Assembly (NCBI GenBank): GCA_002397315.1
Contig: DHAE01000026.1
Span: 127,263 to 191,262, forward strand
DNA length: 64,000 bases
Source: Comamonadaceae bacterium UBA4962
Lineage (GTDB): Bacteria; Pseudomonadota; Gammaproteobacteria; Burkholderiales; Burkholderiaceae_C
Direction of reading: 5' to 3'
Made by a program: the position numbers and the translations under genes. Below, one piece after another: positions 48,801 to 56,156 of the stretch. Position 1 is the stretch's first letter. Every line of letters starts with the position of its first letter. Below the pieces are notes generated by a model, which saw only the letters and a list, made by a program, of their open reading frames with translations, was not told the origin of the DNA and searched no databases.

Positions 48801-49418
48801 ACGCCCATCGCAGTGCTTGCCGCCAGGTTTTTGCCCGCGACGGGGCCCATCGATCGAGAGCAGCCCGCCAAGTTCTTGCAGCAGGCACGGCTGGGTAAAC
48901 ACAGGGCCGCCGCGGGCGGTAGCGGGATAGAAAAGATCGCCGTGCAAAGGCTAGTAGCGCTCTGCCCCCGGACGGGACAGGCATCGCGAACGAGATATAG
49001 GTGGGCAAAGGAAGGAAACGACCGGAAGACCCCTGCATTGCGAAATCCATCCGCTGGGATCAGTACGGCGGTGCGGCATCACGGGAGGCCAAGAGCAACA
49101 ACGACCGGCGCGCGAGCGCTGACCACCTCGGGAAAGAAGCGAGGATATGATTTCACCGTGCAGCGCCTGCCCACAGCGGTCGCTGCCCAGTGCGATCCAC
49201 CGCACCCAGTTTTCGCCGCGCGCCCCGTTCTCCTCCCTCCCTCTTCTTTGGGGCGCACCACGCGGCTCTTTCTTTCGGCGTCCTGCTCAGGGCGGCCCTC
49301 CACCGCGCCCGGGGGGTCTCCACTCCTCCCTCTCTTTCTTCCCTCGGCACGCCCCGATGGGGCAGCGGTCTTTCTACAACCCGGCCCCGCCCGGGGCCAC
49401 AGCCCCACGGAGCCCCGC
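48801..49418 (+). other. Long leader of the rightward operon
   Basis: Between the rightward promoter and the first firm gene (49419) lie about 600 nt. One credible small gene (49001-49150) is inside. The last 200 nt hold pyrimidine-rich tracts (49228-49249, 49317-49345) and GC hairpins. Early antitermination (N-type) sites would be expected here, but no boxB is recognised. Confidence 0.5.
49001..49150 (+). CDS. Small protein, 49 aa
   Basis: GTG at 49001, directly after an in-frame TAG. The peptide GKGRKRPEDPCIAKSIRWDQ, then YGGAASREAKSNNDRRASAD, is charged and gene-like. It ends ARI at a TGA. No good Shine-Dalgarno is seen. First gene candidate of the rightward operon, in the place of N-like or other immediate early genes. 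Low certainty. Confidence 0.4.
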   Translation: MGKGRKRPEDPCIAKSIRWDQYGGAASREAKSNNDRRASADHLGKEARI

Positions 49419-49770
49419 ATGCCTGACGATTTCGTGCCGCCCTTCCACGTCCCCGACGGGAAGAACTTCGTCCTCATCGGGCCCAGCTGCTTCGGCCCCA
49501 TGCCCACCTTCCTCCGCGCCCTGTCGGAATTGGTGCGGACGCTGGAGCAGTACCGGGTCGACCAGTGCGATGCCGGTGTCGCCGCCTGGTATCGCCGGAC
49601 GCCCACGGAGCCGTGGCAGCTCATGTCCGCCGCACCCTGACGCCGCACACCACTTCCCAGCCGGGCCGGGGGCTCTCCTCCCTCCCTCTCTCTTCCCCCT
49701 GCAGCCCTTCGATGGGCAACCGGCTTTTTCTCTACCGCGCCCGCCACGCGGGCTACCACACGGAGCCCCG
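49317..49770 (+). repeat. Diverged direct repeat of a ~100-nt gene leader (49317-49418 and 49671-49770)
   Basis: Both copies read: pyrimidine tract (CTCCTCCCTC...), CGATGGG(G)CA-x-CGG, a T-rich stretch (CTTTCTAC or CTTTTTCTCTACC), a GC hairpin (GGCCCCGcccGGGGCC or GCCCGCcacGCGGGC), CACGGAGCCCCG and ATG. They stand before the 73-aa gene and the methyltransferase gene. A third pyrimidine tract at 49228 may be the remnant of another copy. Confidence 0.6.
49419..49640 (+). CDS. Small early protein (73 aa), unknown
   Basis: ATG at 49419 with CGGAGCCCCGC upstream. Compact protein: PPFHVPDGKNFVLIGPSCFG, then LRALSELVRTLEQYRVDQCD and WYRRTPTEPWQL. A strand-helix-strand layout is likely. Unknown function; lies directly before the methyltransferase with a copied leader. 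Confidence 0.65.
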   Translation: MPDDFVPPFHVPDGKNFVLIGPSCFGPMPTFLRALSELVRTLEQYRVDQCDAGVAAWYRRTPTEPWQLMSAAP

Positions 49771-50913
49771 ATGGACTACCGAATCGACCTGGGCGACTGC
49801 CGGGACAGCCTGCGCGCCATGGCCGCGCGCGGCGAATGCGTGCAGATGTGCGTGACCAGTCCGCCCTACTTCGGCCTGCGCAGCTACCTTCCGGACGGAC
49901 ACCCGGACAAGGCCCGCGAGATCGGGCTGGAGCAGACGCCCGAGCAATACATCGCGGGGCTTGTCCGGGTATTCCGGTGCGTTCGCGACGTGCTGGCCGA
50001 CGACGGCACGCTCTGGATCAACATCGGCGACAGCTACGCGGGCGGCGGCGGAGGGAACTACACAAAAGGCTCCCGAAACACTGCCGGCGGTCAGAACGTC
50101 ACCAATGTCCGCAACCGGCCTGATTGGCTGGACGCAGCTGGCGTCAAGGCCAAGGATCTGATCGGCATCCCCTGGATGCTTGCCTTCGCGCTCCGGGCCG
50201 ATGGCTGGCACCTCCGCCAGGACATCATCTGGCACAAGCCCAACCCCATGCCCGAGTCCATCACGGACCGGTGCACGAAGGCTCACGAATACCTTTTCCT
50301 GCTTTCGAAGAAGCCGCATTACTACTACGACCACGAGGCGGTGAAGGAGCCAGCAGCGGGCAAGGCGCCCGGCAACGTGCGCCCGTTGAAAGGCCTGACG
50401 GACGGCAGCAAGGACGACATGCACCGCACACGCGGCGGGCTGCTGGCGTATGCCGAGCGCATGCGCAGCCGCCGCTACAGCTTCGCTCGCACCACGAAGG
50501 ACAGCGCAGGAGAGCACGGTCAGAAGCCGCAGTTCAGGGCAGACCGCGCCGATGTGGACTACGACGGAGATCTGCGCAACCGGCGAAGCGTCTGGAGCGT
50601 CGCAACGCGCCCATATCGCGGTGCGCACTTCGCAACTTTCCCTCCCGGGCTGATTGCCCCTTGCATCCTGGCCGGCAGCAGGCCGGGCGACGTGGTGCTG
50701 GACCCTTTCGGTGGCAGCGGCACCACGGCCGGCGTGGCGATCGCGCACGGCCGCCGTGCGGTGCTGTGCGAACTCAACCCCGAATACGCCGAGCTGGTGC
50801 CCGGCCGGGTGAAGACGGTCCTGCAGCTGCTTGCCAGGCAGGCCAAGCCACCGCGCAGGCCCCCTCGGCAGCCCCCGCCCGCCCAGATGGACCTCCTGCA
50901 CTCGAGCCCCTGA
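49771..50913 (+). CDS. DNA methyltransferase, TSPPY/beta class (N4-cytosine or N6-adenine) (380 aa)
   Basis: The ATG at 49771 follows the GGAGCCCCG site; the long upstream frame is noncoding leader. Motif IV TSPPYFGLR at about 29-37 comes first, and motif I DPFGGSGTT at about 311-319 last, the permuted beta-class order. Between is the target recognition region, including WHLRQDIIWHKPNPMPESI and YLFLLSKKPHYYYDHEAVKE. A Pro-rich tail follows. No restriction enzyme gene is next to it, so it is an orphan methyltransferase. Likely role is protection of phage DNA against host restriction. Confidence 0.9.
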   Translation: MDYRIDLGDCRDSLRAMAARGECVQMCVTSPPYFGLRSYLPDGHPDKAREIGLEQTPEQYIAGLVRVFRCVRDVLADDGTLWINIGDSYAGGGGGNYTKGSRNTAGGQNVTNVRNRPDWLDAAGVKAKDLIGIPWMLAFALRADGWHLRQDIIWHKPNPMPESITDRCTKAHEYLFLLSKKPHYYYDHEAVKEPAAGKAPGNVRPLKGLTDGSKDDMHRTRGGLLAYAERMRSRRYSFARTTKDSAGEHGQKPQFRADRADVDYDGDLRNRRSVWSVATRPYRGAHFATFPPGLIAPCILAGSRPGDVVLDPFGGSGTTAGVAIAHGRRAVLCELNPEYAELVPGRVKTVLQLLARQAKPPRRPPRQPPPAQMDLLHSSP

Positions 50914-50924
50914 CCACCACCACC

Positions 50925-50956
50925 GGCCCGCCTCGCGCGGGCCTTCCTTTTTCCCC
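50925..50956 (+). terminator. Terminator-like hairpin with T tract, before the 97-aa gene
   Basis: GGCCCGC / GCGGGCC (50925-50931, 50937-50943), 5-nt loop, then TTCCTTTTTCCCC and CCGGAGACACCC-ATG. One of five similar units in this operon; termination or attenuation between genes. Confidence 0.6.
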
Positions 50957-50969
50957 ACCGGAGACACCC

Positions 50970-51263
50970 ATGGACGTTCATCACCCCGCGATGCGCGACA
51001 CCGCGCAAGCCCCAGCCCCAGCCCCTGCCACCCCGACCACTTCGATCGGCACGGCCTTCCTGGCCCTTGTTGCCGCCGGGCTGGTGGTCTGGGCCCAGCA
51101 CGACGACAGCCAAGCAGACACGCGCCACCGCGCGGCGGCCGAACAGGCGCACGTCGAAGCCGCAGAGGAGCGCCGCGCCGCCGCAGCGGCCCGCGCGTGC
51201 GAGCCCGGCACCACGCCCGCGTGGATCGACAGCACCACGGTGCAGTGCTTGCGCGCCCGCTGA
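50970..51263 (+). CDS. Small membrane-anchored protein (97 aa)
   Basis: ATG at 50970, ribosome site CCGGAG. Pro/Ala/Thr-rich start, one membrane segment (SIGTAFLALVAAGLVVWAQ, about 25-43), then a charged helix (RHRAAAEQAHVEAAEERRAA) with a Cys-containing end. Small bitopic membrane protein. It resembles a minimal Rz-like or superinfection-exclusion protein only in layout; function unknown. Confidence 0.6.
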   Translation: MDVHHPAMRDTAQAPAPAPATPTTSIGTAFLALVAAGLVVWAQHDDSQADTRHRAAAEQAHVEAAEERRAAAAARACEPGTTPAWIDSTTVQCLRAR

Positions 51264-51282
51264 TCGCCCCCTTCCCTCAACC

Positions 51283-51299
51283 GGCCCGCCGCGCGGGCC
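51283..51299 (+). other. GC hairpin before the 139-aa gene
   Basis: GGCCCGC-cgc-GCGGGCC, followed by ATCACATGGAGAGCACC-GTG. Same stem as the terminator-like units but without a T tract, so it is more likely an RNA end-stabilising or processing structure. Confidence 0.5.
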
Positions 51300-51316
51300 A
51301 TCACATGGAGAGCACC

Positions 51317-51736
51317 GTGCCCAAGCTCATCAACCCCACCCTGCAGGCCAAGCGCCAGTCGGTGGTCGACTTCCTCAAGAACGCCGTGCCGAGCGTGGCC
51401 GAGGAAGCGACCGACGCCCTCAACGACCTGGTGCACGCCACCACCGAAACCGGCAAGGCCGGCGAGCTGGTCATCAAGATCAAGATGCGCCCGATCGGCG
51501 GGAAGGCAGGCCAGATGGAACTCGAAGCCGACGTGAAGACGAAGCTGCCGCAGCCCACGCGCGGCAAGACCATCCTCTTCGCCACCCCCGACAACAACCT
51601 GCAGCGCACCGACCCGCGCCAGCAGACCCTGGAGGGCGTCCGCGACGTGTCCCAGGAATCGATCGCCCAGCAGCAGGGCGAGGTGCGCACCGTCGCGCCC
51701 GAGCCGAAACAGTCCCTGCGCGCCGTCACCCACTGA
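51317..51736 (+). CDS. Early protein paired with DUF2303 (139 aa)
   Basis: GTG at 51317 is chosen because GGAG is 6 nt upstream; an ATG at 51305 has no site. The protein is acidic/helical at first (LQAKRQSVVDFLKNAVPSVA, then LNDLVHATTETGKAGELVIK), followed by beta (IKMRPIGGKAGQMELEADVK). Its place just before DUF2303 suggests a functional pair. Unknown role. Confidence 0.65.
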   Translation: MPKLINPTLQAKRQSVVDFLKNAVPSVAEEATDALNDLVHATTETGKAGELVIKIKMRPIGGKAGQMELEADVKTKLPQPTRGKTILFATPDNNLQRTDPRQQTLEGVRDVSQESIAQQQGEVRTVAPEPKQSLRAVTH

Positions 51737-51773
51737 TCCCCCCTCCTCAACCTGTCCACCTCAAGGAATGTCC

Positions 51774-52610
51774 ATGGACCTGAACGAAACCAAGACCGAA
51801 ACCGCGGCGCAGGAAATCATCGCCGCGACCCACCAGCCCGTGCGGGTGGTGAACGGCATGCCGATGGTGATCCTGCCCGAAGGCTTCGAGGCGAAGACAC
51901 TGCCGGAAACGCTGCCGGTGCCGGTGCGCAAGAAGGGCACCACCGTGCTCAACGATGCCGAGTCCTTCGTGACCGTCGTGAACGACCAGAAGGGCTCGGG
52001 CACCCGCCTGTTCAGCACCATCGCACCGCCGACCTTCACGGCGGTTTTCAACCACCACGCAGACGGGCCCGGGTGGGGTGACCACCGCGCGCGGTACAAC
52101 GCGCCGCTGGCCCCCGAGTGGACGGCCTGGACCGGCATGGACGGCAAGAAGCAGAACCAGGTGGACCTCGCGCAGTTCATCGAAAACAACCTGATGGACG
52201 TGGCGTTCCTGGAGCCGTTCAACGGCCACCCGGGCAGCCCGGACGGCTCCACGCTGCTGGAGGTGTGCCGCACGCTCGAGGCGAAAAAGAAGGTGGATTT
52301 CAAGTCCGCCATCCGCTTGGCCGACGGTTCCACGCAGTTCACGTACAACGAGGACGTGCAGGGCAGCGCGCGCCAGGGCCTGCTGCAGGTGCCCGAGCAG
52401 TTCACCCTCGCCATCCCCGTGTTCGAGAACGGGGCGAAGTGGCGCGTGGACGTGCGGCTGCGCTACCGCATCCAGGATGGCGGCGCGCTGGTGATGTGGC
52501 TGGAACTGATCCGCCCCCACAAGGTGATCGAGGGCGCGGTGCAGGAGCTGCGCGAGCAGATCGCCAAGGACACCGGCCTGCAGATTCTGAACGGGACGCC
52601 GAACACCTGA
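51774..52610 (+). CDS. DUF2303 (YfdQ) family protein (278 aa)
   Basis: ATG at 51774 is chosen (AAGGA 6 nt upstream); the in-frame ATG at 51768 would touch the ribosome site. The DUF2303 layout is clear: ATHQPVRVVNGMPMVILPEG near 18-37, RLFSTIAPPTFTAVFNHHAD near 75-95, WGDHRARYNAPLAPEWTAW, QNQVDLAQFIENNLMD, and RYRIQDGGALVMWLELIRPH near the end. Length fits YfdQ (about 274). Often found with an HD phosphohydrolase in prophages, and a YfdR-like gene is present downstream in this operon. Biochemical function unknown. Confidence 0.85.
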   Translation: MDLNETKTETAAQEIIAATHQPVRVVNGMPMVILPEGFEAKTLPETLPVPVRKKGTTVLNDAESFVTVVNDQKGSGTRLFSTIAPPTFTAVFNHHADGPGWGDHRARYNAPLAPEWTAWTGMDGKKQNQVDLAQFIENNLMDVAFLEPFNGHPGSPDGSTLLEVCRTLEAKKKVDFKSAIRLADGSTQFTYNEDVQGSARQGLLQVPEQFTLAIPVFENGAKWRVDVRLRYRIQDGGALVMWLELIRPHKVIEGAVQELREQIAKDTGLQILNGTPNT

Positions 52611-52650
52611 GAGAGCGGCCCCTGCCTCGCTATGAAAGAGCTCGATGGAG

Positions 52651-52672
52651 GCCACCCCGTTGGGTGGCTTTC
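52651..52672 (+). terminator. Terminator after DUF2303
   Basis: GCCACCC-cgtt-GGGTGGC followed by TTTC (52651-52671). It separates the first half of the operon from the reversed moron. Confidence 0.5.
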
Positions 52673-52677
52673 ATCGT

Positions 52678-53343
52678 CTATGGCGAAGAAGTTGGCGGCT
52701 GATATGTTGACTGAGAACGGAAAACCCTGACTCGCTTTGGCGACTGCGGTAGCTGGGAAATTCTATTTTCGGCTTCTAATAAAGCATTAACCAAATCGAC
52801 AGCGTGAAAGAGAAAATTGCCCGATGCTGCTGTGCTTATATTCGCGGCATCGAAATAAAGCTCGGCATGCCGACTAATGGCTGCGCTTATCGCTTCCGAT
52901 TCGTGCACCGGCGCGACTTGCTCATGCGAACCCAGAGTCGTGAGGTCGATTACCCGCAGAGCTCTTAGCGCAGCAGCCAGCTTCTCTGATGGCTCAATTA
53001 TTTCCGCTCGCCCTCCTTGATTGCGAGCAACCTCCAATAGCTGACGAGCAGCCATGCTGGCACTCTCAATTAGCAGGGTGGAGGTGCGAATTGCTTCTTC
53101 CTCACGAGCATGCCGACTGCGCTCTTGATCAGCCTCGATGTCACGACGTTGCTTCAAGGCGAAATATGCCGAGAAGCCGATCGCAACCACAGAAAAGAAC
53201 GCCTGCATCCATCCCGACCACTCAGCCTTGGTCATACAGACAGTCCACCATTGATCAGTGGTGGCTGCAATGCAGTATTCCTGCGCAGGCTTCGCCATCT
53301 CCACCGCCCGCGCCAGAGATTCCGTAAGCTGATTTGCATTCAT
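52678..53343 (-). CDS. Reversed membrane-protein moron (221 aa)
   Basis: Antisense to the operon and visibly less GC-rich (many AT-ending codons). N-terminal helix with KPAQEYCIAATTDQWWTVC, one membrane segment (WMQAFFSVVAIGFSAYFALK, about 45-65), then a long charged coiled coil (RRDIEADQERSRHAREEEA) and a helical C-terminus. This layout (WSGWMQAFFSVVAI then a cytoplasmic coil) is common in accessory and defence-island proteins. As a separately oriented, differently composed gene it is probably expressed in the lysogen. Superinfection exclusion or phage defence is a guess. Confidence 0.65.
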   Translation of the reverse strand: MNANQLTESLARAVEMAKPAQEYCIAATTDQWWTVCMTKAEWSGWMQAFFSVVAIGFSAYFALKQRRDIEADQERSRHAREEEAIRTSTLLIESASMAARQLLEVARNQGGRAEIIEPSEKLAAALRALRVIDLTTLGSHEQVAPVHESEAISAAISRHAELYFDAANISTAASGNFLFHAVDLVNALLEAENRISQLPQSPKRVRVFRSQSTYQPPTSSP

Positions 53344-53389
53344 GGTTCGCCCTCTCTCTTGTAAAGCGCGATGTTACTTCCTCAGCCCA

Positions 53390-53420
53390 GGCCCGCCGCT
53401 TCCTAGCCGCGGGCCTTTTT
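53390..53420 (+). terminator. Terminator-like hairpin with T tract, before the C5-methyltransferase
   Basis: GGCCCGC / GCGGGCC (53390-53396, 53409-53415), 12-nt loop, TTTTTCGTTT and CTGGAGCCCGC-ATG. Restates the hairpin + T + GGAGCCC unit. Confidence 0.55.
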
Positions 53421-53436
53421 CGTTTCTGGAGCCCGC

Positions 53437-54984
53437 ATGGACCTGAAAGATGTCGAGTTCGGCAGCGTCTGCAGCGGCATTGAAGCCGCTTCTGTCGCTT
53501 GGCACCCAATCGGATGGCGCGCCGCCTGGCTGGCCGAGATCGACAAGTTCGCGAGCGCGGTGCTCGCGCACCACCACCCCAATGTGCCCAATCTGGGCGA
53601 CATGACCCAGATCGCGCGCGCCATCCTCACCGGCGAGGTCAAGGCGCCCGAGGTGTTCTGCGGCGGCACGCCTTGCCAGGCCTTCAGCGTGGCCGGCCTG
53701 CGCGCCTCTCTGAACGACGCCCGCGGGAACCTCACCCTGAAATTCGTGGAGATAGCCAATGCAATTGACCATGTTCGAACTGGACGCGGTGAAGACGAGT
53801 GCGTCATCGTCTGGGAGAACGTCCCCGGCGTGCTCTCGACCAAAGACAACGCCTTCGGGTGCTTTCTGGGAGGCCTTGCCGGCGAAGATGGCCCGCTGGA
53901 ACCGCCAGGGGGCAAATGGGCGAACGCTGGTGCTGTGTATGGACCCCGGCGCGCAGTCGCCTGGCGGACCCTGGACGCCCAATACTTCGGAGTGGCCCAA
54001 CGACGCCGCCGTGTGCTCGTTGTCGCAAGTGCTCGAGAAGGGTTCGATCCCGCCACGGTTCTTTTTGAGTGGGACGGCATGCGCCGGGATACTGCGCCGA
54101 GCCGACAAGCGGGGCAAGCAGCTTCCCGCAGCCTTACAGCAAGCGCTGGCCGCCGTGGCGGGGTCAGCGACCCCGACCGTGGCCAGTTGATCGAAGCGTT
54201 CGGTGGTGGCCAGAACTGCCAACGCACCGACGTGTCCACCGCACTGAGCGCACACCCTGGCGGATCGCGGCTCGACTTTCAGACCGAAACATTCTTGGTT
54301 CAACCTGCGCACACTCTGCGCGGCGAGGGCTTCGACGCCAGCGAGGACGGCACGGGGCGCGGCACACCGCTGGTGCCGGTGGCCTATGCCCCGGACGTAG
54401 CCGGCACGCTGGTCGCCCGATCGAGCCGCGGTTGCGGGCAGACCAACAGCCCGGGGCATCAAGCCGACCAGCAGTTGGTCGCCTTTGACACCACGCAGAT
54501 CACCAGCGCGACCAACCGCAGCAACCCGCGAGCAGGCGACCCCTGTCACCCGCTGGCGGCCGGCGCACACCCGCCTGCCATCGCCTTCGACTGCAAGGCA
54601 TCGGGACAGGCCGGTTTCGGCGTCGGAGAGATCGCGTCGACCATGCGCGCCATGGGGCATGCGGGAAGCCATCAAAACGGCGGCGGGCACCAGGCCGTGG
54701 CCACAGGCATGCAGGTGCGCCGGCTCACCCCCGAGGAATGCGAGGCGCTGCAAGGTTTCCCGCGCGGCTACACCGCCATCCCATGGCGCACCTACCAGGA
54801 GGCCGGCCGCAAGGGCATCAGCTACGAAACCCTGCTTGCACAACGCGGCATGACGTTGCGCGGCCCCAGCGTGGAGGAATGCCCGGACGGCCCCCGCTAC
54901 AAGGCCCTCGGCAACAGCTGGGCCGTCCCGAAGTTCGCATGGCTGGGCCGTCGCATTGATCGCGCGCTGCGCCCCACCTCCTAA
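53437..54984 (+). CDS. C5-cytosine DNA methyltransferase (515 aa)
   Basis: All key motifs are visible: I FGSVCSGIEAAS (8-19), IV GGTPCQAFSVAG with the catalytic Cys at 80, VI WENVPGVLS (about 126), VIII QRRRRVLVV (about 188), IX RLTPEECEALQGFP (about 428) and X YKALGNSWAVP (about 487). The recognition region between VIII and IX (about 200-425) is unusually long and Gly/Ser/Thr-rich, as in many phage enzymes. No matching endonuclease nearby. Second orphan methyltransferase of the operon; likely anti-restriction. Confidence 0.9.
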   Translation: MDLKDVEFGSVCSGIEAASVAWHPIGWRAAWLAEIDKFASAVLAHHHPNVPNLGDMTQIARAILTGEVKAPEVFCGGTPCQAFSVAGLRASLNDARGNLTLKFVEIANAIDHVRTGRGEDECVIVWENVPGVLSTKDNAFGCFLGGLAGEDGPLEPPGGKWANAGAVYGPRRAVAWRTLDAQYFGVAQRRRRVLVVASAREGFDPATVLFEWDGMRRDTAPSRQAGQAASRSLTASAGRRGGVSDPDRGQLIEAFGGGQNCQRTDVSTALSAHPGGSRLDFQTETFLVQPAHTLRGEGFDASEDGTGRGTPLVPVAYAPDVAGTLVARSSRGCGQTNSPGHQADQQLVAFDTTQITSATNRSNPRAGDPCHPLAAGAHPPAIAFDCKASGQAGFGVGEIASTMRAMGHAGSHQNGGGHQAVATGMQVRRLTPEECEALQGFPRGYTAIPWRTYQEAGRKGISYETLLAQRGMTLRGPSVEECPDGPRYKALGNSWAVPKFAWLGRRIDRALRPTS

Positions 54985-54990
54985 ACCCAC

Positions 54991-55014
54991 CCGCCCGCAC
55001 AAGCGGGCATTTTT
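54991..55014 (+). terminator. Terminator-like hairpin with T tract, before the 61-aa gene
   Basis: GCCCGC-acaa-GCGGGC (54991-55006), then ATTTTTTTGG and GGAAGCCCC-ATG. Confidence 0.6.
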
Positions 55015-55025
55015 TTGGAAGCCCC

Positions 55026-55211
55026 ATGTCCCAAGCCCCCAACGATCAGACCTACACGCCGCCGGACGGCGACTACCAAGGCACCGAGCTGCGGCGCTCC
55101 CCCGGCCTCCCCGCCGGCCGCTACCGCGCCCTCGACCTCCCGAGCCGCATGGGCGACCGCCTCCACTACCCGGACGGCCGGGTGGAGCTCTTCCCGGAGC
55201 CCCAGGCATGA
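55026..55211 (+). CDS. Small protein (61 aa), unknown
   Basis: ATG with GGAAGCCCC upstream. Asp/Pro-rich start and a beta hairpin pattern (LDLPSRMGDRLHYPDGRVEL). Overlaps the next gene by 4 nt (ATGA). No family recognised. Confidence 0.55.
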   Translation: MSQAPNDQTYTPPDGDYQGTELRRSPGLPAGRYRALDLPSRMGDRLHYPDGRVELFPEPQA

Positions 55212-55396
55212 GCACGCCGGCCCACTACCTGAGCGAGAGCCGCGCACGGGCTTCTCTGCCCGACGCGCAGCGCGCCGCCGCCCGCGCGCGGGATCTTTGG
55301 TGGCAGCAGCGCCAGACCCACCTGCGCTGCGCCAGCTGCGGCGCCCCTATCACCCACCGGCCCGCCGAGGGCCAAGGCCTGCCCTGCGGGCACTGA
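55208..55396 (+). CDS. Small zinc-ribbon-like protein (62 aa)
   Basis: ATG in ATGA overlap. Helical N-terminus (LPDAQRAAARARDLWWQQRQ), then CASCGAPITHRPAEGQGLPC followed by GH. CxxCG ... C-x-H is a likely metal site. Function unknown. Confidence 0.6.
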   Translation: MSTPAHYLSESRARASLPDAQRAAARARDLWWQQRQTHLRCASCGAPITHRPAEGQGLPCGH

Positions 55397-55406
55397 AGGA
55401 TTTTTC

Positions 55407-55685
55407 ATGGCGATGCACATCTACAAAGGCACCCCGCTGGACCTGGGCCACGAGATTTTCGGCAACCACTGCCTGCCGGTGATCGAGGCTGCATCGAAGC
55501 AGCCGGGGGTCGACGCCACTGCCATGGCGCACCTGTACGCCGGCTTCCTGCAATCCTGCATGGGATCGCTGGCCGCCGACTTCGGCCACCAACAAGCCAT
55601 CCAACTGGTGGAAATGATGGTGGAGGAATTCAAGCGCGCGAGGCTGGATGCCTCGTCAGAAGCCCCAGCCCCGACCACCCATTGA
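55407..55685 (+). CDS. Small protein (92 aa), unknown
   Basis: ATG after GGATTTTTC. Helical: DLGHEIFGNHCLPVIEAASK, then MAHLYAGFLQSCMGSLAADF and AIQLVEMMVEEFKRARLDAS. No motif. Part of the chain of small accessory genes. Confidence 0.6.
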   Translation: MAMHIYKGTPLDLGHEIFGNHCLPVIEAASKQPGVDATAMAHLYAGFLQSCMGSLAADFGHQQAIQLVEMMVEEFKRARLDASSEAPAPTTH

Positions 55686-55687
55686 CC

Positions 55688-55921
55688 ATGGGCTACGAGA
55701 ACCCCCTGCTCCGCCTCCCGGCGGGCCGCGCGCTGCTGAACTTGCCCGCGGACATGCGCGCTCCGCTGGAGGCCGTGCTGCGCGAACTGCGGGCCCAGGC
55801 CGACGTGGAAGCCGAGAACGCATGGCGCCGCCGCAAGGGCCCCATGGCGGCCTATTGGCGCGCCGTCGCCACCTACTCGCGCCACACGGCGCACGCACTT
55901 TCGAAAGGGACCAGACCATGA
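55688..55921 (+). CDS. Small protein (77 aa), unknown
   Basis: The ATG at 55688 is chosen over TTG at 55682. Leu/Arg-rich helical protein (LLNLPADMRAPLEAVLRELR, then QADVEAENAWRRRKGPMAAY). It ends in ATGA with the next gene. Function unknown. Confidence 0.55.
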   Translation: MGYENPLLRLPAGRALLNLPADMRAPLEAVLRELRAQADVEAENAWRRRKGPMAAYWRAVATYSRHTAHALSKGTRP

Positions 55922-56154
55922 CCGAGAACACCACCACCCCCGACCACACTGCCGCCCGCGCCACCTGGGTGCAGCAATGCGCGGAACGATTCGTGACGCG
56001 CGCCGGACTCAACCCCGAAACGGAAGCGGGATTCGCCCAGGCTAGCGCCGAGGCCTGCGCCGAGCAGCAGGCAGAAGAGCACGGGCCGGCCCCGTCCGAG
56101 TGGGAGTCGCCCGCCTACGCCGCGGATGAAGAAATGAGCTGCTGGGGAGACTGA
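55918..56154 (+). CDS. Small acidic protein (78 aa), unknown
   Basis: ATG in ATGA overlap. Acidic and helical (ATWVQQCAERFVTRAGLNPE, then FAQASAEACAEQQAEEHGPA), ending DEEMSCWGD. Acidic mini-proteins in early operons often bind host proteins or mimic DNA; no evidence beyond composition. Confidence 0.55.
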   Translation: MTENTTTPDHTAARATWVQQCAERFVTRAGLNPETEAGFAQASAEACAEQQAEEHGPAPSEWESPAYAADEEMSCWGD

Positions 56155-56156
56155 GC

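Noticed and set aside
48571..49050. 159-codon minus-strand frame across the rightward promoter
   Set aside because: It runs through the operators and the SOS box and has no start signal.
49147..49770. Upstream extension of the methyltransferase frame
   Set aside because: The extension is Ser/Pro/Arg-rich and runs through another gene and the leader; the ATG at 49771 has the operon's usual GGAGCCCCG site.
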